64,000 nt of DNA from JAGSOU01 sp049974865 (GTDB taxonomy: Bacteria; Pseudomonadota; Alphaproteobacteria; Rhodobacterales; Rhodobacteraceae). This document shows positions 16,918-24,256 of the stretch, in pieces. The stretch spans positions 36,473 through 100,472 of the forward strand of contig JBNGCX010000003.1 of NCBI GenBank assembly GCA_049974865.1, written 5' to 3'. Every line of letters begins with the position of its first letter. The first letter of the stretch is position 1. The notes under the pieces are model-generated. The model was given only the letters and a program-made list of their open reading frames with translations, made no database searches and had not been told where the DNA came from. The position numbers and the translations under genes were made by a program.

Positions 16918-18348
16918 TTAGCGGTGCTGGACGTCGAGCTTGTCGACGGTGTCGAACTCGAACTTGATTTCCTTCCAGGTCTCCATCGCGGTGGCGAGCT
17001 CGGGGCTCGATTTCGCAGCGGCCGTCAAGATCTCCTTGCCCTCTTTCTCCAACTCGCGGCCCTGGTTGCGGGCCTCGACGCAGGCTTCCAGCGCCACCCG
17101 GTTCGCCGCGGCGCCAGCCGCATTGCCCCAGGGATGGCCCAGCGTGCCGCCCCCGAACTGCAGCACCGCATCGTCGCCGAAGATCGTGACCAGCGCGGGC
17201 ATGTGCCAGACATGGATGCCGCCGGAGGCCACCGCGAAGGCGCCGGGCATCGAGCCCCAGTCCTGGTCGAAGAAGATCCCGCGCGAGCGGTCCTCCTTGA
17301 CGTAGCTCTCGCGCAGCAGGTCGATCCAGCCCAGCGTCGAGGCGCGGTCGCCCTCCAGCTTGCCGACCACGGTGCCGGTGTGCAGGTGGTCGCCGCCCGA
17401 AAGCCGCAGCATCTTGGTCAGCACCCGGAAATGGATGCCGTGGTTGGGGTTGCGGTCGAGCACCGCGTGCATGGCGCGGTGGATGTGCAGCAGCATGCCG
17501 TTCTCGCGGCACCAGTTGGCCAGGCCCGTGTTGGCCGTGAAACCGCCGGTGAGGTAGTCGTGCATGATGATCGGCGCGCCGATCTCCTTGGCGTATTCGG
17601 CCCGCTTGTACATCTCTTCGGGCGTGGGGGCCGTCACGTTCAGGTAGTGGCCCTTGCGCTCGCCGGTCTCGGCCTCGGCCTTATTGATGGCTTCCATGAC
17701 GAAGTCGAAGCGCTGGCGCCACCGCATGAAGGGCTGCGAGTTGACGTTCTCGTCGTCCTTGGTGAAGTCGAGCCCACCGCGCAGGCATTCATAGACGGCG
17801 CGGCCGTAATTCTTGGCCGAGAGGCCGAGCTTGGGCTTGATGGTGCAGCCCAGCATCGGTCGGCCGTATTTGTTCATCACGTCGCGCTCGACCTGGATGC
17901 CGTGGGGCGGGCCACCGCAGGTCATCACGTAGGCGATCGGGATGCGGATGTCCTCGAGCCGCAGCGCGCGCACGGCCTTGAAGCCGAAGACGTTGCCGAC
18001 CAGCGAGGTCAGCACGTTCACCACCGAGCCCTCTTCGAACAGGTCGATCGGATAGGCGATGAAGGCATAGAAGGCCTCGTCGCTGCCCGGCACGTCCTCG
18101 ATCGCGTAGGCGCGGCCCTTGTAGTAGTCGAGATCGGTCAGCAGGTCGGTCCAGACCGTGGTCCAGGTGCCGGTCGAGCTCTCGGCGGCGACGGCGGCGG
18201 CCGCCTCCTCGCGCGGGACGCCCTCCTGCGGAATGACCTTGAAACAGGCCAGGAAATCGGTGTCCTTGGGGGTGTATTCGGGCATCCAGTAGGTTTCCCG
18301 GTATTCCTTCACCCCGGCGGTGTAGGTCTTGGTTTGATCCTTCGGCAT
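16918..18348 (-). CDS. cbbL: RuBisCO large subunit, form IA
   Basis: A 476-residue green-type large subunit. The active site is complete: TIKPKLGLS with Lys171, GGLDFTKDDE with carbamylated Lys197 and metal ligands Asp199/Glu200, the HIHRAMHA segment and SGGIHVWHMP. It carboxylates ribulose-1,5-bisphosphate in the cytosol. Most Rhodobacteraceae with RuBisCO carry the red form IC with CbbX; this green IA with CbbQ/O resembles the horizontally acquired set known in Rhodobacter capsulatus. It is first in the operon and divergent from cbbR. Confidence 0.98.
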   Translation of the reverse strand: MPKDQTKTYTAGVKEYRETYWMPEYTPKDTDFLACFKVIPQEGVPREEAAAAVAAESSTGTWTTVWTDLLTDLDYYKGRAYAIEDVPGSDEAFYAFIAYPIDLFEEGSVVNVLTSLVGNVFGFKAVRALRLEDIRIPIAYVMTCGGPPHGIQVERDVMNKYGRPMLGCTIKPKLGLSAKNYGRAVYECLRGGLDFTKDDENVNSQPFMRWRQRFDFVMEAINKAEAETGERKGHYLNVTAPTPEEMYKRAEYAKEIGAPIIMHDYLTGGFTANTGLANWCRENGMLLHIHRAMHAVLDRNPNHGIHFRVLTKMLRLSGGDHLHTGTVVGKLEGDRASTLGWIDLLRESYVKEDRSRGIFFDQDWGSMPGAFAVASGGIHVWHMPALVTIFGDDAVLQFGGGTLGHPWGNAAGAAANRVALEACVEARNQGRELEKEGKEILTAAAKSSPELATAMETWKEIKFEFDTVDKLDVQHR

Positions 18349-18448
18349 CTGGGTCTGTCCTCCTCGGTCGAGCCTTGCCGGGAGTCGTAATTGACCCGGG
18401 AAATAGATAACACTAAATTGTTTTTATCCAAATGATAGAGTTTTACTT
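18349..18448. promoter_or_regulatory. cbbL/cbbR divergent control region
   Basis: A 100-base spacer with an A+T-rich half. It holds the inverted pairs GATAA (18406-18410) with TTATC (18424-18428), and TATC-CAAAT-GATA (18425-18437), adjacent to the cbbR start. Stacked half-sites of this kind fit a LysR-type (CbbR) operator that controls both directions. Confidence 0.65.
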
Positions 18449-19408
18449 ATGGCAAGAATGGTCACCCCGACCCTGCAGCAGATGCGGCTTTTCGAGGCCG
18501 TGGCGCGGCATGGCAGCATTACCCGCGCGGCCGAGGAGGTGCACCTGACCCAGCCTTCGGTGTCGATGCAGGTGAAGGCGCTGGAAGAAAAGATCGGCCT
18601 GCCGCTGACCGAACAGATCGGCAAGGCGCTGCACCTGACCCGCGCGGGCGAAGAGGTGGCGGCGGCCTGCCGCGACATCCTCGGCCGGCTCTCCGAGATG
18701 GAAACCGCGCTGGAGGACCTGCATGGCGAGGTGGGCGGGCCGCTGTCCGTGGCCGTGGTCTCGACCTCGAAATACTTCCTTCCCCAGCTTTTGGGCAGCT
18801 TCAAGCGGCGCTTTCCGAAGGTCGAGCCGCGGCTCCAGATCACCAACCGCGAGACGGTTTTGGCCCGCCTGCGGGACAATGCCGACGACCTCTACATCAT
18901 GGGCCAGCCGCCCGAGGAGGAAGCGGTGATCGCCGAGCCCTTCCTCGAGAATGTCATCGTCTTCGTCGCGCGGCCGGATCATCCGCTGGTGGGCCGGCGG
19001 TCGGTCCCGCTGTCGCGGATCGCCGAGGAGAACGTGATCCGGCGCGAGCCGGGATCGGGCACAAGGCAGGCGGTGGAAAAGCTGTTCGCCGCGGCGGGCG
19101 TCGAACTCCCCGCCCACATGGAGTTCGACGATAGCGACGCGATCAAGCAGGGTGTCATCTCGGGGCTCGGGGTGGCTTACCTGTCGCTGCACTCCCTGCG
19201 CCTGGAACTCGCGGCCGGAGAGATCGCGATGCTGGATGTCGAGGGCTTCCCTCTGCGCCGGCGCTGGTACGCGGTGCACCGCAAGGGCAAGCGCCTGTCC
19301 AAGGCGGCCCGCGCCTTTCATGACTACCTCCTGGCCGAGGGCGAGCAGGAAGTCACCAAGGCGGACCGCGAAATGGTCACCAAGGCGATGCGCAACGTCG
19401 CATCCTAG
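18449..19408 (+). CDS. cbbR: LysR-type cbb operon regulator CbbR
   Basis: A 319-residue LysR protein with an N-terminal winged HTH (ITRAAEEVHLTQPSVSMQVKA written around residues 25-45) and an effector domain typical of CbbR (STSKYFLPQLLGSFKRRFP, and FIMGQ-type text as LYIMGQPPEE). CbbR senses Calvin-cycle metabolites and activates cbb genes. Divergence from cbbL across a shared 100-base region supports the name. The length is standard and the ATG is well placed. Confidence 0.93.
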   Translation: MARMVTPTLQQMRLFEAVARHGSITRAAEEVHLTQPSVSMQVKALEEKIGLPLTEQIGKALHLTRAGEEVAAACRDILGRLSEMETALEDLHGEVGGPLSVAVVSTSKYFLPQLLGSFKRRFPKVEPRLQITNRETVLARLRDNADDLYIMGQPPEEEAVIAEPFLENVIVFVARPDHPLVGRRSVPLSRIAEENVIRREPGSGTRQAVEKLFAAAGVELPAHMEFDDSDAIKQGVISGLGVAYLSLHSLRLELAAGEIAMLDVEGFPLRRRWYAVHRKGKRLSKAARAFHDYLLAEGEQEVTKADREMVTKAMRNVAS

Positions 19409-19472
19409 CGGCGCGTCGCCCCGGCCAGCGCCGTTACCGCCCATCGCGGCCTTGGCCCGAACGCTGGTGTGC

Positions 19473-20228
19473 CTAGATCGACCCCGCCTCGACCATGTAG
19501 TTGTTCGCGCTGCACATGGCCGCATCGTCCGAGGCCAGGAACAGCACCATGCGGGCGACATAGAGCGGCTCGATCGGGTCGGGGAGGCATTGCCTCTCCA
19601 CCTGTTTCGCCAGCGCATCGGGCGTCACCCAGAGCTCTTTCTGGCGTTCGGTCATGATCCATCCGGGCACCACCGTGTTCACCCGGATACGATGCCCGCC
19701 AAGCTCCCGCGCCATGGTCCGGGTCAGCCCGTGCACGGCCGCTTTCGCGGTCGCGTAGGCGGGAAACCCGGCACCGGCCTCCCACCACGAATTCGAGCCC
19801 ATGTTGATGATCGACCCGCCGCCGGCCGCGATCATCCCGGGCGCTACGGCCTGGATGGTAAAGAACATGTGGCGCAGGTTGGTGGCCATGCGCTCGTCCC
19901 AATAATCCGCCGTCACCTCGCGCCAGTCGTGGCGGTCGTCGCGGGCGGCATTGTTGACCAGGACTTGCGCCTTGCCCAGCTCTTGCTCCAAGTCCCCGAT
20001 CGCCGCCTTCAACGCGTCGATCTCGCGGAGGTCGCATGCCGCGAAGGCGTGATCACCATCGAGCTCCTCCAGCAGGGTCTCCGCGGCATCCGCGTCGAGG
20101 TCAAGGAAACCGACCCGCGCCCCCTGCGCGTCGAAGGCCCGAACGATCTCGGCGCCGATCCCCGATGCACCGCCGGTGACGAAAACCGTGCGTCCTTTCA
20201 GGCTTGGGTATATTGCGAATCCTGCCAT
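19473..20228 (-). CDS. SDR-family oxidoreductase
   Basis: A 251-residue short-chain dehydrogenase. It has TGGASGIGAEI for NAD(P) binding, NNAARDDRHDW in place of the usual NNAG, Ser in NMGSNSWW and the catalytic pair in YATAKAA. The last strand ends YMVEAG rather than the common VDGG. This pattern recalls sugar dehydrogenases such as xylose dehydrogenase, but I cannot fix a substrate. The ATG at 20228 is preferred to an upstream TTG. It converges on cbbR with 64 bases between stops. Confidence 0.88.
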   Translation of the reverse strand: MAGFAIYPSLKGRTVFVTGGASGIGAEIVRAFDAQGARVGFLDLDADAAETLLEELDGDHAFAACDLREIDALKAAIGDLEQELGKAQVLVNNAARDDRHDWREVTADYWDERMATNLRHMFFTIQAVAPGMIAAGGGSIINMGSNSWWEAGAGFPAYATAKAAVHGLTRTMARELGGHRIRVNTVVPGWIMTERQKELWVTPDALAKQVERQCLPDPIEPLYVARMVLFLASDDAAMCSANNYMVEAGSI

Positions 20229-20741
20229 CAATCGGCCCGAGCGCTGCGTGTGTCTCCCACCATAGTAGCCCGAGCCACAACCTCGGGTCCATCAGGCGGT
20301 TGGTTGCCTCAGCCTTCTCAGAGTCTCAAACTCGCGCCCCCGGGCGATGATCTCGCACCCGGCTTCTTGGGGATGGACCGAAAGCGGAAATTGACCGGGA
20401 TACCTGTCGCCCCGTTCTAGATGAGATGGGCCGCAGCCCGTCACTCCGGTTCGACGCAGAGCGCCTCCCTCGTTCAACAGCCTACGCGGCTACGGGCGGC
20501 TTGGCGACAAAACGGAGCCGGCCAGAGAGATCAGCGCGCGTTTTGCACGAACTTCGGCATACCCACGTCCAGCCGATGGCATGAGGCCCTGCCCCCGCCC
20601 GACATCTGCTGAATTGCCGGTGGTTCGCTCTTGCATCGCGCGTCGGCGAAGGGGCGACGCGTGTGGAGCCTGCAGCCGGAGAGCGGTGCCGCCGGGTTCG
20701 GAACTTGACCGGTGAGGAGGATCCTGTCGGAGTTTCTCATG
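20229..20741. other. Intergenic 513 bases, no gene seen
   Basis: This stretch lies between the SDR start and the IS remnant. No frame shows a recognisable protein on either strand, and codon use looks random. It probably contains the SDR promoter plus decayed DNA left by the insertion-sequence event. Confidence 0.5.
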
Positions 20742-21013
20742 GGGTCCGGGATTGGATCGCCGCGGTCGGCGCAAAGACCGCCTACATCGAACCCGGGTCG
20801 CCTTGGGAGAACGGGTACTGCGAGAGCTTCAACGCCAGGTCCCGAGACGAATTGCTCAACGGCGAGGTCTTCTACAGTCTGCGAAAAGCACAAATCCTGA
20901 TCGAACAATGGAGGAAACACTACAACACGAAACGCCCGCACAGTGCTCTGGGCTATCGACCCCCGGCGCCAGAAACCATCGTCCAGATGGACCAGACGCC
21001 GGTGATGCACTAG
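20742..21013 (+). pseudogene. IS3-type transposase OrfB, C-terminal fragment
   Basis: About 90 codons of an integrase-core transposase: VRDWIAAVGAKTAYIEPGSP, then WENGYCESFNARSRDELLNG with the last catalytic Glu, then EQWRKHYNTKRPHSALGYRP. The first two catalytic Asp residues and the whole DNA-binding N-terminus are missing. It ends at a TAG at 21011. The sequence upstream of 20742 has no homology to the element. Confidence 0.88.
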
Positions 21014-21047
21014 CACTCAAACTGGACCACTCAGGTGGGGCTGATCA
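20742..21047 (+). mobile_element. 3' remnant of an IS3-family element
   Basis: Only the right end of an IS3-family insertion sequence (IS407-like group) survives. It comprises the C-terminal part of the transposase and a terminal segment whose outward reading is TGATCAGCCCCACCTGAGTG at 21047-21028, matching the TGA-type terminal repeats of this group. The left end and orfA are gone, so it is immobile. Immediately to the right the reading continues as a TetR effector domain, so the right boundary is at about 21047. Confidence 0.8.
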
Positions 21048-21606
21048 TCTCGGTGCCGTAGTCGAACGTGCATTGGAGGGAATGACACCTCCGTTGGAAC
21101 TTGGCGATGACTGGCGCGACTGGCTGCGGCAGCTTTTCTACAGGTATCGCAAGGCGATGGCCGCTCATCCGAATGTGGCGCCGCTGCTCGGCGCCCAGTT
21201 GGTCTCGAATGCGGGTGTTAGCCCTATCCTTGTCGAGCGCTTGTTGACGGTTCTCGAGGGGGCAGGTTTCCTCGGAGAGGAACTGATCAACACCTACAAC
21301 GCCTGCCTTGCCGCCCTGCTCGGCAACGTCACGCCGGAATTCGCACCGGCCCCCGCGGACAAGCCGGACGACCGGGGTGATGACCTCCGGGAACGCCTCT
21401 CAAACCTGTCGGAAGAGCACTACCCCCATATCCGCAAGAACCTTGATCGGCTGGCGAACCGTGCTTTTGTCCTGCGTTGGCAAAGCGGGGCGGAAGTTCC
21501 CCTTAGCGATGGCTTTGCTGTCTACGTTGAGACGTTTATATCCGGTCTGGACACGCGCAGCCGCGCGGGCCCCACCAAGCCGGAGGCCGGGAACCCGGCG
21601 CACTAA
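21048..21606 (+). pseudogene. TetR-family regulator beheaded by IS remnant
   Basis: The open frame to the right of the IS end encodes about 185 residues of an all-helical TetR effector domain: LGAVVERALEGMTPPLEL, WRDWLRQLFYRYRKAMAAHP and NVAPLLGAQLVSNAGVSPIL resemble the C-terminal domain of large TetR proteins. The N-terminal HTH is absent, and no copy of it is visible upstream of the element. An ATG at 21082 could still start a DNA-binding-deficient protein. It points towards the end of the BMC operon. Confidence 0.75.
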
Positions 21607-21991
21607 ATGGCGTTTTTTTTTCAATTTCCACCCACCACTCCGACAAGTGCCTCCCGGAATCCGGACGCCGAGATTAACGGCGTTCGGTGCTCCTTTGGCC
21701 CTCGGCGAAAGGGAGATCGGCTTCGGTAAATTGCAGATTTCGTCATCACTTGGTACGGCTGCCCCGAGCGGGTCCACCGGCATCATGACGTGATCCGCAA
21801 CCTTCGGCGCACGGGGCGCATGATCACATCGGCCGCCCACCAGCCGCCACCATTGAATCGCGCCTCCAGTCCAAGGGCGACCGTTTGGTCGCCCCGGCCG
21901 ATCAAACCCCGGTTCCGCGTGCCCCCACCGAGCCCGCAGCATTTTGCGCTCCCGGCCCAGCGGGAACCGCGACACAGGGGCCTCCAGCAGC
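21607..21991. other. Intergenic 385 bases with a stem-loop
   Basis: No gene is seen between the TetR remnant and the end of the BMC operon. At 21875-21894 there is a perfect stem GGGCGACC / GGTCGCCC with a four-base loop, about 100 bases beyond the last BMC stop on the minus strand. It is a possible terminator, although no T run follows in that direction. Confidence 0.5.
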
Positions 21992-22618
21992 CTATTTTCG
22001 GCCCTGCACCGCCTCGAGCGTCGCCGTGATCGCGTCACGTGCCTTGACCATGTCGTCGTGCCGGCCGGACATGAAGATCCGTCCCGAAGCGCCCATCATC
22101 TGGACATCGTTGACAATGGCCTCGGGCGCGGCACGCTCGGCCTCGTTGGCGGCAACGCAGGCGAACAGGGCCGGCGTCATCTCGTAGATCAGGAGCGATT
22201 GCCCGGGCACGAGAATGGACGCGTCGCGCGATCGGTTGAGGATGATCGCGTGCTGGTCCGAGAGGTCGTCGATGATGTCGTGGAAGAGGATCTTCGGGGC
22301 CAGCTGGTCGTCCGGCTTGGCCCCGATCCCCTTGAGGATCGCCTTGCCGGCCTTGTCGAGTTCCGCGGCATCGTCGGAATGCAGCTCGAGCAGGCCGAAC
22401 TGGCGTTCGGTGAACAGGATCCCCGGCTCCATGTCCGGGGATTCCTTGAGGGCGAGGTCGGCGATCCGGTGGATCGCCAACGCGGGCGCGACCTCGATGA
22501 TCAGGCTGTTCTGACCCTCGTAGGGCGGATAGCCCCGCGCCCGCAGGGGTGTGGCCAGATAGGCCGCGAATTGCGGCTGCAGATCCTGGATCGGCAGATA
22601 GACGCGAAGCTCAGTCAT
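21992..22618 (-). CDS. BMC-T shell protein (distal)
   Basis: A 208-residue tandem-BMC-domain shell protein, which trimerises into a pseudohexameric tile. The two halves repeat a BMC pattern: SLIIEVAPALAIHRIADLAL in the first and LLIYEMTPALFACVAANEAE in the second, each followed by a short strand-turn-helix. It is the last gene of the BMC operon, 22 bases after BMC-H. Proteins of this length and spacing pair with another BMC-T (23643-24254) in RMM-type loci. Tandem proteins often have large gated pores for bulky substrates. Confidence 0.85.
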   Translation of the reverse strand: MTELRVYLPIQDLQPQFAAYLATPLRARGYPPYEGQNSLIIEVAPALAIHRIADLALKESPDMEPGILFTERQFGLLELHSDDAAELDKAGKAILKGIGAKPDDQLAPKILFHDIIDDLSDQHAIILNRSRDASILVPGQSLLIYEMTPALFACVAANEAERAAPEAIVNDVQMMGASGRIFMSGRHDDMVKARDAITATLEAVQGRK

Positions 22619-22640
22619 CGGAAGGCCGTCCTTTCCGCGA

Positions 22641-22925
22641 TTACTTCAGGGCTGCCGCGTCGAAATGCTTGCCGAGATCGGCATGCGGCCGCGGGATCAC
22701 GTGGACCGAGGACACCTCGCCGATATTGCTGGCCGCCTGGGCGCCGGCTTCGGTCGCCGCCTTCACGGCGCCGACGTCGCCCTTGACGACCACCGACACG
22801 TAGCCGCCGCCCACTTCGTTGCGCGACACGATCTCGACATTCGCCGCCTTGACCATCGCGTCCGCGGCGGTCATCGCGGGCACGTAGCCGCGGGTTTCGA
22901 TCATACCGATTGCCTGATTAGCCAT
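22641..22925 (-). CDS. BMC-H hexameric shell protein
   Basis: A 94-residue single BMC domain, the main facet tile. It opens MANQAIGMIETRGYVPAMTA, continues ADAMVKAANVEIVSRNEVGG and ends EVSSVHVIPRPHADLGKHF, all strongly conserved BMC-H text. The pore loop after VKGDVGAVKAATEAG is in the expected place. It is by far the most confident shell gene. It lies 25 bases after the BMC-P gene. Confidence 0.97.
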   Translation of the reverse strand: MANQAIGMIETRGYVPAMTAADAMVKAANVEIVSRNEVGGGYVSVVVKGDVGAVKAATEAGAQAASNIGEVSSVHVIPRPHADLGKHFDAAALK

Positions 22926-22950
22926 GGTTGGTCTCCTCGTTCAGGGGTGT

Positions 22951-23187
22951 TCAGGATTCGTCTATGGAACCGATGATGAGGGCATCGATCGGGGCTTTTA
23001 ATTCGGTGAAATATCCGGCCGCGACCGAGCCCTGGGTGATCAGGACTTCCTCGCCCTCGGCGCAACCCAGCGGATCGAAGGCGATCAGCGTGGCGCCACC
23101 GACCTTGACCTCGAGCAGCGCGCCGTTGGGCAATGTTTCGACACGTTTACTGGACCAGATCCGGCCCGTGACCTTTCCACGTATCAT
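22951..23187 (-). CDS. BMC-P pentameric vertex protein
   Basis: A 78-residue EutN/CcmL-family protein that caps shell vertices. It opens MIRGKVTGRIWSSKRVETLP and has the family ending GYFTELKAPIDALIIGSID (D-A-x-I-x-G-I-D). The ATG at 23187 overlaps the stop of the upstream gene by 4 bases. Together with BMC-H and BMC-T it completes the three shell classes. Confidence 0.94.
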   Translation of the reverse strand: MIRGKVTGRIWSSKRVETLPNGALLEVKVGGATLIAFDPLGCAEGEEVLITQGSVAAGYFTELKAPIDALIIGSIDES

Positions 23188-23642
23188 GTGGATACCCTCT
23201 CAAGCTTGATGCCCCGCCGGGTGATCTCGTCGCGCGCGAGCGGCGTGAGGCAGACAGATTTGCCCGCGCGGATGACGCGGGTGCCTTCGGCGAGCGCGGC
23301 GATGTCCCGTTCCGTGACCATGCCGCGCAGGAATTCCGCATGGGCCGGCGCGGCAGGCGCCGGGGCGGCGGGCTGGTGGGCGTGGACGGGCGGCGTGGCA
23401 TGGCCCGGCGCGCCCCCGTCATGGGATAGCACGAACCGGTGCCGGCCCGCGGCCATATCGGCCTTCAGCCGGCCGTCCTGAGCGCGTTCCAGCAGGCGCA
23501 TGGCGAAGGCGTTGAGATCGGCGCTGGAGCGAATCGTGACCATCTCCTCGGTCACGCGCGGCGCGCCGGCCGAAAGCTCGGGGCGCAGCCGGGCGATCTC
23601 CTCGGCCAGAACCTCGCGGATGATATTCCTCAGGTCCGACAC
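23184..23642 (-). CDS. Small BMC-associated protein with encapsulation-like helix
   Basis: A 152-residue protein of unknown function. Residues 1-22 (SDLRNIIREVLAEEIARLRP) form an amphipathic helix like BMC encapsulation peptides. A middle domain follows, then a His/Pro/Ala linker (about 75-103), then a C-terminal module with VTERDIAALAEGTRVI and LTPLARDEITRRGIKLERV, a motif I recall from other BMC-associated proteins. The start is a GTG at 23642 that abuts the upstream TAA. It occupies the same place as an uncharacterised gene in mycobacterial RMM loci, from memory. Confidence 0.8.
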   Translation of the reverse strand: MSDLRNIIREVLAEEIARLRPELSAGAPRVTEEMVTIRSSADLNAFAMRLLERAQDGRLKADMAAGRHRFVLSHDGGAPGHATPPVHAHQPAAPAPAAPAHAEFLRGMVTERDIAALAEGTRVIRAGKSVCLTPLARDEITRRGIKLERVST

Positions 23643-24254
23643 TTAGCTGGCCCCCATCTCGCGCAGGGCCGCCTCGGCGGCGTTGCGGGCATTGCGCACC
23701 TCGGCCTCGTCCCCGGCCAGGTAGAGCCGCCCGTTGGGCCCGATCATCCGGTAGTCGATGACCTTGATGTTGGCCTCCTTCTCGGCCTCGTTGCAGGCGA
23801 GCATCGCGTAGGAGGCCGACGAGCATTCCAGCAGGTAGAGGCTTTCGCCCCCGAGGATCATCGACCCCATCCGGTTGCGGTTCATCAGGAACGCGTGCTG
23901 GTGATCGACCCGGGTGACGATCTTGGAGGCGAGGATCTTGGGCGGCGACGCGTCCTCGCGCCGGGCACCCAGGGCATCCAGCACGGCATCGGCGCCGGCA
24001 TGGACCTCGGCCGTGGAATGCGAGTGGAACTCCAGCGTGCCGAACTGCCGCTCGACCACCAGCAGGCCCGCCTTCACCTCGGCGCTTTTCAGCGCCACGT
24101 CGGTCAGCGCCTCGATGTCGAGGCCGGGGGCGATCTCGATGATCTGCGCGGCCATGCGCGCGCGGGGAAGAGAGCCGCGCATCCAGGTGGCGACATAGGC
24201 CAGCGTCTGGGGCTGGAGCTGATCGATGAAGATGAAGGAACGCAGGTCGGCCAT
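23643..24254 (-). CDS. BMC-T shell protein (proximal)
   Basis: A 203-residue tandem BMC protein, paralogous to the distal one. It has MAAQIIEIAPGLDIEALTDV and SLYLLECSSASYAMLACNEA as its two domain halves, and both end in a short helix (VRNARNAAEAALREMG). It starts 2 bases after the aldehyde dehydrogenase stop. Two different BMC-T proteins together with one BMC-H and one BMC-P is the composition of RMM shells. Confidence 0.85.
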   Translation of the reverse strand: MADLRSFIFIDQLQPQTLAYVATWMRGSLPRARMAAQIIEIAPGLDIEALTDVALKSAEVKAGLLVVERQFGTLEFHSHSTAEVHAGADAVLDALGARREDASPPKILASKIVTRVDHQHAFLMNRNRMGSMILGGESLYLLECSSASYAMLACNEAEKEANIKVIDYRMIGPNGRLYLAGDEAEVRNARNAAEAALREMGAS

Positions 24255-24256
24255 GG

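Noticed and set aside
21992..24254. Alpha-carboxysome, suggested by BMC shell genes near form IA RuBisCO
   Set aside because: No CsoS2, CsoSCA or CsoS1/S4-type set is present. The shell genes are contiguous with an acylating aldehyde dehydrogenase, amino-alcohol kinase, aminotransferase-fold enzyme and SDR, and transcribed apart from cbbL.
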